Of a stretch of 64,000 bases of DNA, positions 9,263-18,245 are shown one piece after another (within the stretch, counting starts at the first letter, position 1; each line of letters begins with the position of its first letter). The notes under the pieces are model-generated. The model saw only the letters and a program-made list of their open reading frames with translations. It made no database searches and had not been told where the DNA came from. Where the stretch lies: contig NZ_CP009687.1 in assembly GCF_001042715.1 (NCBI RefSeq), positions 2,037,418-2,101,417 on the forward strand. The letters are read 5' to 3'. A program made the position numbers and the translations under genes. This stretch comes from Clostridium aceticum (lineage in GTDB: Bacteria > Bacillota > Clostridia > Peptostreptococcales > Natronincolaceae).

Positions 9263-10795
9263 AAATTCTATCGCTCTTGTTTCTCGGATTACATGAATCT
9301 TAATCTGACCAGGATACTCTAGTTCACTTTCTATACGCTTAGTAATACCTCTAGCCAACACTACGATTTCTTCATCATTATATTGTTCTGGCTTAACCAT
9401 GATTCTAATTTCTCTTCCAGCTTGTATAGCAAAGGATTTTTCAACCCCGTCATATGCGTTAGCAATTTCTTCAAGCTTTTCAAGTCGTTTAATATAGGAT
9501 TCCAATGTTTCTCGTCTTGCTCCTGGTCGGGCAGCTGATATAGCATCTGCTGCTGTAATTAATACAGCTTCTATTGTTTCAGGCTCATAATCCCCATGAT
9601 GGGTAGACATAGCATGAATCACTTCTTTGGATTCCTTATACTTTCTAAGAAGTTCCATCCCTATCTCCACGTGAGTACCTTCGATTTCATGATCTACAGC
9701 TTTTCCAATATCATGTAATAGCCCAGCTCTTTTAGCCAGCTTTACATCTACACCTAATTCTGCAGCCATAATTCCTGCAAGATAAGATACTTCAATAGAA
9801 TGTTTTAATACATTTTGACCATAGCTTGTTCTATATTTTAGTCTTCCCAGTAACTTAATCAGTTCTGGGTGTAAACCATGAACACCAGTATCAAAGGTGG
9901 CTTGTTCCCCTTCTTCTTTGATAATATTATCAACTTCTCTTTTAGCTTTTTCAACCATTTCTTCTATTCTAGCTGGATGAATTCTACCATCAACAATTAG
10001 TTTCTCCAAGGCTAGTCTAGCAATTTCACGTCGAATAGCATCAAATCCTGATAATATTACAGCTTCAGGCGTATCATCAATAATTAAATCAATGCCTGTT
10101 AATGTTTCTAGTGTTCTAATATTTCTACCTTCTCTTCCTATAATTCTTCCCTTCATTTCATCATTCGGTAGCTGAACTACAGTCACAGTGGTTTCAGCTA
10201 CATGATCTGCAGCACATTTCTGAATAGCATAAGTAATAATTTCTTTAGCTTTTTTCTCAGCGTCTTCTTTTGCCTTTGTTTCTATATCCTTGATCATAAT
10301 TGCTGCTTCATGCTTAATTTCTTTTTCGATGTCATTTAAAAGAAGCTCTCGTGCTTCTAGAGATGTTAACCCAGATAGTTCTTCTAGTTTTTGAACTTCT
10401 TTTGCATATAATTGTTGTATTTCTTGCTCTTGATCTTCTAATTCTTTAAGTTTCTTATTTAGCTTTTCGTCTTTATGTTCTAAAACATCTGACTTTTTAT
10501 CTAAAGTTTCTTCCTTTTGAATTAGTCTTCTTTCTATTCTTTGCAGCTCGTTACGCCTTTCTCTACTTTCTCGGTCAAATTCATTACGAAGCCTATGAAC
10601 TTCTTCTTTAGCTTCTAGCAAAATCTCTTTTTTTGATGTTTCAGCATCTTTTTCTGCTTCTTCAACTAATTTTTTTGCTAGTTCTTCAGCACTGTTTATC
10701 TTACCCTCCGCAATGTTTTTTCGAACAAAATAGCCGATAAGGCATCCTACTATAGCAGCAACTAAAACTATGAGTATGATTAGACCATTATTAAT
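9254..10795 (-). CDS. rny: Ribonuclease Y, apparently with an AUU start codon
   Basis: Membrane-anchored endoribonuclease that initiates mRNA decay in Firmicutes. Domains: an N-terminal membrane helix (about residues 4-24, [20 protein letters not shown]), a long coiled coil (about 35-195), a KH domain with [13 protein letters not shown] (GREGRN at 220-225), and an HD domain with [12 protein letters not shown] (HD at 361-362). The frame has no ATG, GTG or TTG between the ribosome binding site AAAGGAGG and a TTG at 10621, and starting there would delete the membrane anchor. An ATT at 10795, nine bases after GGAGG, gives 513 residues, close to the Bacillus 520. I therefore place the start there. 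A TTGACA/TACAAT promoter lies 134 bp upstream. Confidence 0.9.
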   Translation of the reverse strand: MNNGLIILIVLVAAIVGCLIGYFVRKNIAEGKINSAEELAKKLVEEAEKDAETSKKEILLEAKEEVHRLRNEFDRESRERRNELQRIERRLIQKEETLDKKSDVLEHKDEKLNKKLKELEDQEQEIQQLYAKEVQKLEELSGLTSLEARELLLNDIEKEIKHEAAIMIKDIETKAKEDAEKKAKEIITYAIQKCAADHVAETTVTVVQLPNDEMKGRIIGREGRNIRTLETLTGIDLIIDDTPEAVILSGFDAIRREIARLALEKLIVDGRIHPARIEEMVEKAKREVDNIIKEEGEQATFDTGVHGLHPELIKLLGRLKYRTSYGQNVLKHSIEVSYLAGIMAAELGVDVKLAKRAGLLHDIGKAVDHEIEGTHVEIGMELLRKYKESKEVIHAMSTHHGDYEPETIEAVLITAADAISAARPGARRETLESYIKRLEKLEEIANAYDGVEKSFAIQAGREIRIMVKPEQYNDEEIVVLARGITKRIESELEYPGQIKIHVIRETRAIEFAK

Positions 10796-10928
10796 ACGTG
10801 GACACCTCCTTTATTAAGTTTTTTAAATCTACTGCGTTTCCATTAATACTTTTTCATTAACATGAATAAAAACTTTTAAATTTTAAAAGTTTAGGTAAAA
10901 TCATCTAAATATATAATGATTTGATTTT

Positions 10929-10957
10929 ATTGTATATCTTTTTTTATTTTGTGTCAA
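10929..10957 (-). promoter_or_regulatory. Sigma-A promoter of rny
   Basis: Minus strand: TTGACA (10957-10952), a 17-bp spacer and TACAAT (10934-10929). The -35 box is perfect and spacing is ideal. It predicts a leader of about 125 nt that contains the AT-only palindrome near 10869-10892 and ends at the rny ribosome binding site. Confidence 0.75.
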
Positions 10958-11046
10958 GTTACATTATTCTTTATAAATTACTAGGCATTTTATATTTTTT
11001 CCATTTATTAGTGTATTATACCTGTACACTGCCTTTATAGAATAAC

Positions 11047-11078
11047 AAAATAGAGTTTCAGTGGAAAACTCTATTTTT
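11047..11078 (-). terminator. Terminator-like hairpin between recA and rny
   Basis: AAAATAGAGTTT (11047-11058) pairs with AAACTCTATTTT (11066-11077). On the minus strand it is followed by TTTTGTTATT, a moderate U-tract; on the plus strand by TTTTTGC, so it could act in both directions. It lies about 330 bp after the recA stop and upstream of the rny promoter. If it is the recA terminator, the recA transcript includes the tandem palindromic units at 11111-11342. Confidence 0.55.
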
Positions 11079-11110
11079 GCTAAATCCTCTTCTAATCTCC
11101 TACTTTACAA

Positions 11111-11342
11111 TATAGATAAGCAAGTTCAAACTTTAATTTTGATATACACGGTCTACGGTTTCACCCCAAAACGTGGGCTGCAAATGTAGCCCTTAGTATA
11201 TCAAAATTAAGTCCTGATGTTGTTTATAGATAACCAATTTTATACCTTAACAAAATACGCCTTCCTGCGGTTTCAGAAATGAACAATGTTAGCAATTCAC
11301 TCCAGTCTGCATTTTGTTAAGCTTTGTAGTTGTTTATCTATA
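11111..11342. repeat. Tandem pair of ~114-bp palindromic units (unclassified structured element)
   Basis: Two homologous units with a 114-bp period. Each opens with TATAGATAA(G/C)CAA (11111-11123 and 11225-11237), and an inverted copy TTGTTTATCTATA closes the array (11330-11342). Unit 1 contains a 17-bp stem (11130-11147 with 11196-11212, one bulge) enclosing a hairpin GGGCT/AGCCC (11175-11179, 11188-11192). Unit 2 contains a perfect 11-bp stem (CTTAACAAAAT 11246-11256 with ATTTTGTTAAG 11311-11321). Both carry CGGTTTCA at equivalent places (11156-11163 and 11268-11275). The stem sequences differ between units while pairing is kept. The left-end hairpin of the IS200/IS605 element at 19391-19410 also contains ACGGTTTCA. 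No open frame fits. It could be a non-autonomous palindromic element (MITE/PATE type) or a structured RNA in the recA 3' region. Confidence 0.65.
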
Positions 11343-11403
11343 ACTAGATTTTAAATTTAATAATAATTTTATTGTCTTTAAATTTTGGTATAGATATACC
11401 TTC

Positions 11404-12441
11404 TTATTCTTCATTTACTTCTACTTCCTCAGCTTGATTTTTAATTTTGTTCTCTACTTGAGGTAAATTATAATGTCTTCTAATAGTATTTTCTATTTCT
11501 AAATAGATGTCTGGGTTTTCCTGCAAAAATTGCTTAGCATTTTCCCTTCCCTGACCTAATCTATGATCTCCATAGCTATACCATGCACCAGATTTTTTTA
11601 CGATTTCTAAGTTTGTTGCTACGTCTAAAACATCTCCATGCTTGGAAATACCTTCTCCATACATGATATCAAATTCAGCTTGTCTAAAAGGAGGTGCTAC
11701 TTTATTTTTCACTACTTTTACTCTTGTTCTATTTCCCATAATATCATTGCCTTGCTTAATCACATCTATTTTTCTTACGTCTAATCGAACAGAGGCATAA
11801 AACTTCAGTGCCCTTCCCCCTGGGGTGACTTCAGGATTTCCAAACATGATACCTACTTTTTCTCTTAACTGATTGATAAAGATAGCTGTGGTCCTAGACT
11901 TATTCACAGCCCCTGCCAGTTTTCTCAGAGCTTGCGACATCAATCTGGCCTGCAGGCCGACATGACTATCTCCCATCTCCCCTTCTATTTCTGCCTTTGG
12001 TACTAATGCAGCTACAGAGTCAATTACAATAACATCTATAGCACCACTTCTTACTAGTGCTTCAGCAATCTCCAGAGCCTGTTCACCAGTATCTGGCTGA
12101 GAAACGATTAAGTTATCTGTATCTACACCTAGTTTTCTAGCATAAGCAGGATCAAGGGCATGTTCGGCATCGATAAAGGCTGCGGCACCTCCATTTTTTT
12201 GTGCTTCTGCTACAATATGCAAAGAAACCGTGGTCTTACCTGAAGACTCTGGGCCGTAAACTTCTACAATTCTTCCACGAGGAACACCGCCTATACCCAG
12301 TGCGATATCCAAATCAATAGAGCCAGTGGAAATACACTCAAGATTTAACTTGGATTCCTCACCTAATGTCATAATAGAGCCTTTACCAAACTGTTTTTCA
12401 ATCTGGCTAATCGCCATCTCCAATGCTTTTTTCTTCTCCAT
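11404..12441 (-). CDS. recA: Recombinase RecA
   Basis: ATP-dependent strand-exchange protein and LexA coprotease for homologous recombination and the SOS response. With the chosen start (ATG 12441, preceded by GGAG) the protein is 345 residues and opens [20 protein letters not shown], as in other RecA proteins. A GTG nine codons upstream is in frame, but its ribosome binding site spacing is too tight. Walker A GPESSGKT is at 63-70. Loop segments [20 protein letters not shown] and [17 protein letters not shown] are intact. An acidic C-terminal tail (EEVEVNEE) is present. A strong promoter overlapped by a LexA box lies just upstream. Confidence 0.97.
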   Translation of the reverse strand: MEKKKALEMAISQIEKQFGKGSIMTLGEESKLNLECISTGSIDLDIALGIGGVPRGRIVEVYGPESSGKTTVSLHIVAEAQKNGGAAAFIDAEHALDPAYARKLGVDTDNLIVSQPDTGEQALEIAEALVRSGAIDVIVIDSVAALVPKAEIEGEMGDSHVGLQARLMSQALRKLAGAVNKSRTTAIFINQLREKVGIMFGNPEVTPGGRALKFYASVRLDVRKIDVIKQGNDIMGNRTRVKVVKNKVAPPFRQAEFDIMYGEGISKHGDVLDVATNLEIVKKSGAWYSYGDHRLGQGRENAKQFLQENPDIYLEIENTIRRHYNLPQVENKIKNQAEEVEVNEE

Positions 12442-12484
12442 AATACTCCAGAACCTTGTCTGGCTCACCTACCTTTCTTAATTT

Positions 12485-12498
12485 CGAACAAATGTTCT
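12485..12498 (-). promoter_or_regulatory. LexA/DinR SOS box of recA
   Basis: CGAACAAATGTTCT matches the Gram-positive SOS operator CGAAC-N4-GTTCG at all but the last base. It lies just downstream of the -10 element and about 44-57 bp before the recA start, where bound LexA would block transcription initiation. Confidence 0.85.
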
Positions 12499-12504
12499 TA
12501 AGCT

Positions 12505-12533
12505 ATTATAACCTATTCCATTTATTTGGTCAA
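12505..12533 (-). promoter_or_regulatory. Sigma-A promoter of recA
   Basis: Minus strand TTGACC (12533-12528), a 17-bp spacer and a perfect TATAAT (12510-12505). The SOS box begins 6 bp beyond the -10, over the expected transcription start. Confidence 0.85.
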
Positions 12534-12564
12534 ATAATAATTTTATCCTTTTATCTATAAATAA

Positions 12565-12614
12565 ATACCTTTAAACCATTAAAAGCTCATAAGCTTTTAA
12601 TAATTTAAAGGTAT
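12565..12614 (-). terminator. Long hairpin terminator of pgsA
   Basis: Outer arms ATACCTTTAAA (12565-12575) and TTTAAAGGTAT (12604-12614), inner arms ATTAAAAGCT (12578-12587) and AGCTTTTAAT (12592-12601), giving about 21 paired bases with one 2x2 internal loop. On the minus strand TTATTTATAG follows. It lies about 75 bp after the pgsA stop and before the recA promoter. Confidence 0.65.
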
Positions 12615-12688
12615 ATTAGGATGCACTGCTATATATTTTTTTGTAGGTAATCCAATCAAGAAGTCAATAAAATACAGACAAAATTTCT

Positions 12689-13225
12689 CTAATGTTTTAA
12701 AACATGACTGTTCAGTCGAATATAATCTACGCCAGAAATGATGGTGAAAATCACCGCTACCCACACCATAATCATGTCAAAAGGAAAATTAATATACTTA
12801 AAAGGAAAATTGTCTATTAAAACTACTATAATCGCTATAATCTGTGTAATTGTCTTTAACTTCCCCCACCAACTAGCTGCAATAACCACGCCCTCTGCCG
12901 CCGCCACAGCCCTTAAAATACTGATGGTAAATTCCCGAGCAATGATAATAATCACCACTAAAGCAGATAGTTTTCCCATCTGTACTAAAGAGATCAATGC
13001 CGCTGATACTAAAAGTTTATCCGCTAGAGGGTCCATGAACTTACCTAAAGTTGTTATTTGATTTTTCTTTCTAGCTACATAACCATCCAGAGCATCTGTT
13101 ATAGCCGCTATAATAAAGATAAAGGCCGCAATTTCTACACCATAAGGAATTTTATTTAGTAAAAAAATCATGAAAACTGGTATCAAAAATATCCTTAAAA
13201 TAGTTAACTTATTCGCTAAATTCAT
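12689..13225 (-). CDS. pgsA: CDP-diacylglycerol-glycerol-3-phosphate 3-phosphatidyltransferase
   Basis: Integral membrane enzyme making phosphatidylglycerophosphate, the committed step to phosphatidylglycerol. The CDP-alcohol phosphotransferase signature D-G-x2-A-R-x8-G-x3-D-x3-D is complete: D47, G48, A51, R52, G61, D65 and D69 from the chosen start. Several hydrophobic segments follow, as expected. The start at ATG 13225 ([14 protein letters not shown]) has GGAGAG upstream and lies within the last 17 bases of rimO; the in-frame TTG five codons earlier has no ribosome binding site. The 178 residues match the family. The overlap with rimO implies translational coupling, an arrangement common in clostridia. 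Confidence 0.93.
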   Translation of the reverse strand: MNLANKLTILRIFLIPVFMIFLLNKIPYGVEIAAFIFIIAAITDALDGYVARKKNQITTLGKFMDPLADKLLVSAALISLVQMGKLSALVVIIIIAREFTISILRAVAAAEGVVIAASWWGKLKTITQIIAIIVVLIDNFPFKYINFPFDMIMVWVAVIFTIISGVDYIRLNSHVLKH

Positions 13226-14549
13226 CCGCTTTCTCTCCAATCAAATCGTACTCTAGAGCACTTGTTATTTTAACTGGAACAATATCGCCAATCTTTACTG
13301 GGGTTTTTGCTTGGAGATATACTACGCCGTCAATTTCTGGTGCATCCCCCTGTGTTCGTCCCAAGTATTCACCATTGCCTTGTAATTCTTCTTCTACTAA
13401 AACTTCTAGTATCTTACCAACTTTTTCGTTATTCTTAGATAAAGATATTCTTTGTTGAAGTTCCATAATTTTCTTTTGTCGCTGTTCTTTTACATCCTCC
13501 GCTACTTGGTCAGGCAGTTTAGCAGCTGCTGTATCTTCCTCCCTAGAATACGTAAATGCTCCCAAGCGATCAAACTTCATTTCTTCAACAAAGGCTAATA
13601 ACTCATTAAAATGTTTTTCTTCTTCTCCGGGAAAACCTACAATAAGGGATGTTCTAATAACAATATTCGGTACTTCCTTTCTTAATTTGTTTATTGTTTT
13701 TATTAAACTTTCTTTATTGGTCCTGCGGTTCATCTTTTTTAAGATTTCATTGCTACAATGCTGTATGGGCATATCAATATATTTACATATTTTATTATAT
13801 TTTGCAATAGTTTCTATTAATTTATCTGTAATCATCTCAGGATAACAGTATAAAAGCCTAATCCAATGGATGCCCTTTACCTCATTTAACTGCTGCAACA
13901 GCTCAGAAAATTTATAATCACCATACAAATCGATCCCGTATCTTGTGGTATCCTGAGCAATTAAGATAATTTCTTTTACACCAGTTTCTGCTAGCTGTTG
14001 TACCTCATTTATAATATTCTCTATTTTTCTGCTTCTATATTTACCTCTCAATTTAGGAATAATACAGTAAGTACAGTAATTATCACAACCGTCTGAAATT
14101 TTGACATAGGCACTATGGGTAGGGGTGATTTGATATCTTGGTAGAGATTCATCATAAATACTATCGACATTTCCTATCCGAACAGTTTTATTTCCCTTTA
14201 TGCCTTCGTTAATAATCTCAATAATTTCGTTATAGTTTCCAGTACCAACAATGGCATCTACTTCAGGTAATTCTTTCATTAATTCCTCTGCATACCTTTC
14301 TCCTAGACATCCAGAAATAATCAATAACTTTAATTTATCTTTTTTTAGTTCTCCCATTTCGATAATCTTATTAATAGATTCTTCTTTAGCGGATTCAATA
14401 AATCCGCAGGTATTGACAATAATCACATCAGCTTTAAATTTATCATTTGTTAACTTATATCCATATTTATTCAGTAACCCTAGCATAATTTCTGCATCAA
14501 TAAGGTTTTTAGAACATCCAAGGGACTCTAAGTATATACTTAAATTCAT
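13209..14549 (-). CDS. rimO: Ribosomal protein S12 methylthiotransferase RimO
   Basis: Radical-SAM enzyme with two iron-sulfur clusters that methylthiolates an aspartate of ribosomal protein S12. The N-terminal UPF0004 domain has Cys12 ([13 protein letters not shown]), Cys48 (NTCGF) and Cys81 (ISGCLGERY). The radical SAM triad is C155-x3-C159-x2-C162 in [23 protein letters not shown] domain ends the protein. The opening LESLGCSKN and the RGKYRSR segment distinguish RimO from MiaB. It is 446 residues. Its ATG overlaps the mnmH stop by 4 bp and its end overlaps the pgsA start, so mnmH-rimO-pgsA form one translationally coupled unit. Confidence 0.94.
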   Translation of the reverse strand: MNLSIYLESLGCSKNLIDAEIMLGLLNKYGYKLTNDKFKADVIIVNTCGFIESAKEESINKIIEMGELKKDKLKLLIISGCLGERYAEELMKELPEVDAIVGTGNYNEIIEIINEGIKGNKTVRIGNVDSIYDESLPRYQITPTHSAYVKISDGCDNYCTYCIIPKLRGKYRSRKIENIINEVQQLAETGVKEIILIAQDTTRYGIDLYGDYKFSELLQQLNEVKGIHWIRLLYCYPEMITDKLIETIAKYNKICKYIDMPIQHCSNEILKKMNRRTNKESLIKTINKLRKEVPNIVIRTSLIVGFPGEEEKHFNELLAFVEEMKFDRLGAFTYSREEDTAAAKLPDQVAEDVKEQRQKKIMELQQRISLSKNNEKVGKILEVLVEEELQGNGEYLGRTQGDAPEIDGVVYLQAKTPVKIGDIVPVKITSALEYDLIGEKADEFSE

Positions 14550-15598
14550 TCTTTTTTCTTCCCTTCTATTTCATTGTAATAGTCTTTTAGTGCCTTTACC
14601 GCCTTTTCAATTTTATCATAATTTATACATAAATCATAATCATATTTTGCCATAGAATGTTTATACAAAGGATCATAGTAATTTATAATCAATTCTTTGG
14701 CAATCTCTTCATATTTTTTGTTTTGAATATAATCAATATACCGACCTGCCTTCTCCTTACCGATTCTTTTTGTAAGATTATGAATAGACTTTATTAAAAG
14801 CTCATCAGAATTTATAGGTTTGTTTACGTAATCATCTATCAATATGTCTATTCTATTATTTATGGTAGTTTCAATCAATACATGCCTTCCGTTGATAATT
14901 TGTTCATGTAAATTATTTGGAATAAATACAGTGCCAATTCTTTTACTCTCACTCTCAACCACAAGGAACTTGCTTTCTGCTTCTATAAGAGTATTCACCA
15001 ATAAAGCTTCAAAGTTTTTTTGTGTCATGTCTTTTTCATCGAAACCTATATTACCAAAAACAGATCCAGTATTTTTTGCCAAAGCTTCTAGGTCTAGTGT
15101 AGGAACCTTCTCACTTTCAAGTCTATTTAAAATCTGGGTTTTACCCACACCTGTATATCCATGTAAAACAATGAACTCATGATATTTATGCATATTTTCT
15201 AGATAGTCTAATGTAAACTTCCGAAAAGATTTATATCCTCCCTGTAGTTGATACACAGCTACACCTAGATTATTTAAAAAGCTTACAACAGAGCCGCTTC
15301 TTAGACCTCCTCTTGCACAAAATACAATCACTGCTTCATTTTTTTTACTGATTTCTGATAGGGTTTCATAAATATTACTCAGCTTAGCAGAAGCAAACTT
15401 CACCCCTAAAGCCTTAGCCTCTTCAACAGAATTGTTTTTATAAACACTTCCTACTTCTACTCTCTCTTCATCCGTAAATAATGGGAGATTTATAGCCTCT
15501 GGAATACTGCCTTCATGATATTCAAAGGGAGAACGTACGTCAATAAATATCTTTTTTTCTTTATATACTGCATCTTTAACATCAATGGCCTTCAACAT
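14546..15598 (-). CDS. mnmH: tRNA 2-selenouridine synthase (MnmH/SelU)
   Basis: Uses selenophosphate to replace sulfur in 2-thiouridine at the tRNA wobble position, via a geranylated intermediate. An N-terminal rhodanese domain has [20 protein letters not shown] and the catalytic loop FCARGGLRS (Cys94 from the chosen start). A P-loop domain follows, with GYTGVGKT at 147-154. ATG 15598 is preferred because GGGTGAT precedes it, while the in-frame GTG six codons upstream has no Shine-Dalgarno. The 350-residue protein matches SelU. It implies the host makes selenophosphate (SelD), which is not in this window. It overlaps rimO by 4 bp. Confidence 0.92.
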   Translation of the reverse strand: MLKAIDVKDAVYKEKKIFIDVRSPFEYHEGSIPEAINLPLFTDEERVEVGSVYKNNSVEEAKALGVKFASAKLSNIYETLSEISKKNEAVIVFCARGGLRSGSVVSFLNNLGVAVYQLQGGYKSFRKFTLDYLENMHKYHEFIVLHGYTGVGKTQILNRLESEKVPTLDLEALAKNTGSVFGNIGFDEKDMTQKNFEALLVNTLIEAESKFLVVESESKRIGTVFIPNNLHEQIINGRHVLIETTINNRIDILIDDYVNKPINSDELLIKSIHNLTKRIGKEKAGRYIDYIQNKKYEEIAKELIINYYDPLYKHSMAKYDYDLCINYDKIEKAVKALKDYYNEIEGKKKE

Positions 15599-15676
15599 AC
15601 TTATTTTATCACCCACAAATTTAATTTTTTTATCCTTTGTAAAGCTTCCTTTTATAAGCAGAAGTTCTAGCTGGTT

Positions 15677-17917
15677 CTAACAGTTACTTTCCTGTTGTAA
15701 AACCTCTTTGCCTGCTAAGACTTGTCTTGGCTTACTTCCTTCATGGGGCCCTACCATGCCCTTAGCCTCCATTTCATCTATAAGTCTCGCAGCCCTATTA
15801 TAGCCAATTTTTAATCTTCTTTGCAACATAGAAATAGAAGCTTGTTGACTTTGTATAACAATTTTTAATGCCTCTTCGAATAATTCATCTGAATCTGTAT
15901 TATCTTGAAGAATATTGTTTTGATCAATTTTTTCAATAATCTCAGCTTCATAACTAGGTCTTTCTACTTGATTCTTTATAAAATTCACAACTTCTTCTAC
16001 TTCTTTTTCAGAAACAAAGGCTCCTTGTATCCTCATAGGCTTACTAGCACCAATAGGATAAAATAACATATCCCCTTTACCTAATAACTTTTCTGCTCCT
16101 CCCATATCTAAAATTGTCCTGGAATCTGTTTGAGAAGCAACTGAAAAGGCAATTCTCGAAGGTATATTTGCTTTAATGACCCCTGTGATCACATCTACAG
16201 AAGGCCTTTGTGTAGCTATAATTAAATGTAGCCCTGCAGCCCTAGCCATTTGTGCTAATCTACAGATAGAGTCCTCTACTTCATTAGCAGCTACTAACAT
16301 TAAGTCTGCTAACTCATCTATAATAATAATAATATAAGGCAATTTATTGTCTTGAAACTTTTTATTATATCCTGCAATATCCTTTACACTATTTTCACTG
16401 AAGGTTTTATATCTTTGGGTCATTTCCTGTACTGCCCAATTTAAGGCACTGGTTGCTTTCTTTGCATCTGTTACTACAGGAATTAACAAATGAGGAATAC
16501 CGTTATAATGATTTAACTCTACAACCTTAGGGTCAATCATTAAAAGTCTCACTTCTTCTGGGGTGGACTTATATAGAATACTTAAGATTAAGGTATTGAT
16601 ACAGACACTTTTACCTGAACCAGTGGCTCCTGCTATAAGCAAGTGGGGCATTTTACCAATATCTGTAATAAAAGGGCTGCCTGAGATATCCTTACCTAAA
16701 GCAAAGGGCAAGCTTGATTGTAAAGACTGATAAGACTCGCTATCGATGATCTCTCTCAAGGTAACAATCGTCACATCTTCATTGGGGATTTCTATACCTA
16801 TTGCCGCCTTTCCAGGAATAGGTGCTTCTATCCTGATGGCAGGTGCCGCTAGGTTCAAGGCGATATCATCACTTAAGTTAACAATTTTGCTAACTTTAAC
16901 ACCTATGCTGGGTTGCAGCTCATACCTAGTAATGGCAGGTCCTTTACTTACCTGTAATACTTTAGCTTGAACACCAAAGTTTTTCAAGGTTTCCTCTAAA
17001 GTTTTTGCCTTTGATACGATCTTTCTTTTATCATCTTTGTTAGGTAGATGATTTATTTCATCTAGCAAATCAATACTTGGTATTTCATATTGAATATGTT
17101 CGTCAGAAGAGTAAGTTTCCATTTCTAAAATAGGAGGTTCATTTTCCTGCTTTTCTGGCAATGGATTCTCCTGTAGATCTTCCTTGCTTACTACTGTGTA
17201 GTCCAGTATTTTTATTTTTTCTTCAACATTACTTTCTACAGCTGTTAACTGGTTTTCTAAAGGATCTTCCTTTTCTTTAAGCTTCCTTTTCTTACTCTGA
17301 GGAGTCACTTTAAAGCCATAGATAAGCTGTCCAGCACTGTAGAAAATTTTTCCTACATAATCCTTCAGTTTAATGGTAAACTCCAATAAAGAAATTTTCG
17401 TATAAATAATAATGGAGATTAAAGACAAAGTTATAATAATAATATAAGTACCTATTTGTCCAAATAAACTCACCAGCCAATAAGTAATAGCAGTTCCTAC
17501 AGCACCGCCACCAATGCCTTCTGTCCCTTTAGCAAACATAGTCTTTATAGCTTCATAAAAACTTGCCTCCGTCAACGCTTCTATAAGAGACAGTTCTAAA
17601 AGTGTCCTAAATACTAATAAGCATAAAAAGGTCAGTATAAAAAACAACCTTCCCTTTAATTCTTTCCAAAAGGGCTTATTAATAAAAATCAACACACCTA
17701 GTAACACCATGACATAAGGAAGAATAAGTGCAATATTAGAAAACAAACCCATTAATAAATATTTAAGCCCTTCCCCTACCTTACCCCCGCTGTTGCTCTG
17801 TAACGCTGTTAGAAGAATAAGACCTAATGCGATAGTAAAGATACCATATATTTCATTATTAAATTCCTCCTTTAATGAAATAAAAGCATCTTTGCCTTTT
17901 TTTCTTTTTCTACTCAA
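15677..17917 (-). CDS. ftsK: DNA translocase FtsK/SpoIIIE
   Basis: Membrane-anchored motor that pumps chromosomal DNA through closing septa, including the spore septum. N-terminal membrane segments occupy roughly residues 20-180 from the chosen start, followed by a charged linker (about 205-300), the alpha/beta motor with Walker A GATGSGKS at 430-437 and Walker B region YIIIIIDELADLML, and a C-terminal gamma winged helix (QQASISMLQRRLKIGYNRAA) that reads oriented DNA motifs. TTG 17917 is chosen since GAGAGGTGA lies 5 bases upstream; the frame stays open to 18001 without a good site. 746 residues is typical. It stands between mnmH and tepA, all in one direction. Confidence 0.93.
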   Translation of the reverse strand: MSRKRKKGKDAFISLKEEFNNEIYGIFTIALGLILLTALQSNSGGKVGEGLKYLLMGLFSNIALILPYVMVLLGVLIFINKPFWKELKGRLFFILTFLCLLVFRTLLELSLIEALTEASFYEAIKTMFAKGTEGIGGGAVGTAITYWLVSLFGQIGTYIIIITLSLISIIIYTKISLLEFTIKLKDYVGKIFYSAGQLIYGFKVTPQSKKRKLKEKEDPLENQLTAVESNVEEKIKILDYTVVSKEDLQENPLPEKQENEPPILEMETYSSDEHIQYEIPSIDLLDEINHLPNKDDKRKIVSKAKTLEETLKNFGVQAKVLQVSKGPAITRYELQPSIGVKVSKIVNLSDDIALNLAAPAIRIEAPIPGKAAIGIEIPNEDVTIVTLREIIDSESYQSLQSSLPFALGKDISGSPFITDIGKMPHLLIAGATGSGKSVCINTLILSILYKSTPEEVRLLMIDPKVVELNHYNGIPHLLIPVVTDAKKATSALNWAVQEMTQRYKTFSENSVKDIAGYNKKFQDNKLPYIIIIIDELADLMLVAANEVEDSICRLAQMARAAGLHLIIATQRPSVDVITGVIKANIPSRIAFSVASQTDSRTILDMGGAEKLLGKGDMLFYPIGASKPMRIQGAFVSEKEVEEVVNFIKNQVERPSYEAEIIEKIDQNNILQDNTDSDELFEEALKIVIQSQQASISMLQRRLKIGYNRAARLIDEMEAKGMVGPHEGSKPRQVLAGKEVLQQESNC

Positions 17918-18107
17918 TCGAATCACCTCTCTTAATATGTACAACATGTATTGTAACATAATATCTGTTGTTTTTACTTGATTTTTCGCTCTGTTAAACA
18001 CTACTGTTGATTTTTGACTAGAGGATTTTTTTCAATACCAACATCTATTTTTAACATAGCTGAATTTTTTAGGGAAATAGGCTTTTGTAGAAGGACATCT
18101 ATCTATC

Positions 18108-18136
18108 ATTCTACAACATAATTTAGTATACTACAA
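18108..18136 (-). promoter_or_regulatory. Candidate promoter of ftsK
   Basis: Minus strand TTGTAG (18136-18131), a 17-bp spacer and TAGAAT (18113-18108). The match is moderate. The spacer contains the palindrome TAGTATACTA. It would leave a leader of about 185 nt before ftsK. Confidence 0.4.
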
Positions 18137-18205
18137 ATTTTATATTTTTTATCATAAATTTCCTCTAAAAACAAAGTAAGTGTTTTCTATAGATTACAAT
18201 AAAAT

Positions 18206-18234
18206 AAAGTGCTAATATAAAATATTAACACTTT
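18206..18234 (-). terminator. Terminator of tepA
   Basis: AAAGTGCTAATA (18206-18217) pairs with TATTAACACTTT (18223-18234) with one mismatch. On the minus strand it is followed by TATTTTATTG. It lies 12 bp after the tepA stop. Confidence 0.75.
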
Positions 18235-18245
18235 AAACAAGGTGA

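Noticed and set aside
10619-10621. TTG as the start of rny, giving 455 residues
   Set aside because: It lacks a ribosome binding site and would remove the membrane anchor that is encoded in frame upstream.
11111-11342. Known riboswitch or CRISPR array
   Set aside because: Only two units, no short identical repeats with spacers, and no match I recognise to cobalamin, SAM, FMN, TPP, purine, c-di-GMP or glycine riboswitch cores.
11387-11400. Palindrome GGTATAGATATACC directly after the recA stop as the recA terminator
   Set aside because: It is only 5 bp of stem with no T-run after it on the minus strand; the hairpin at 11047-11078 is a better candidate.
14251-14655. Plus-strand open frames (for example 4470-4694, 14251-14655, 30611-31072) as genes
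   Set aside because: They lie opposite well-supported genes, have low-complexity translations and lack ribosome binding sites.
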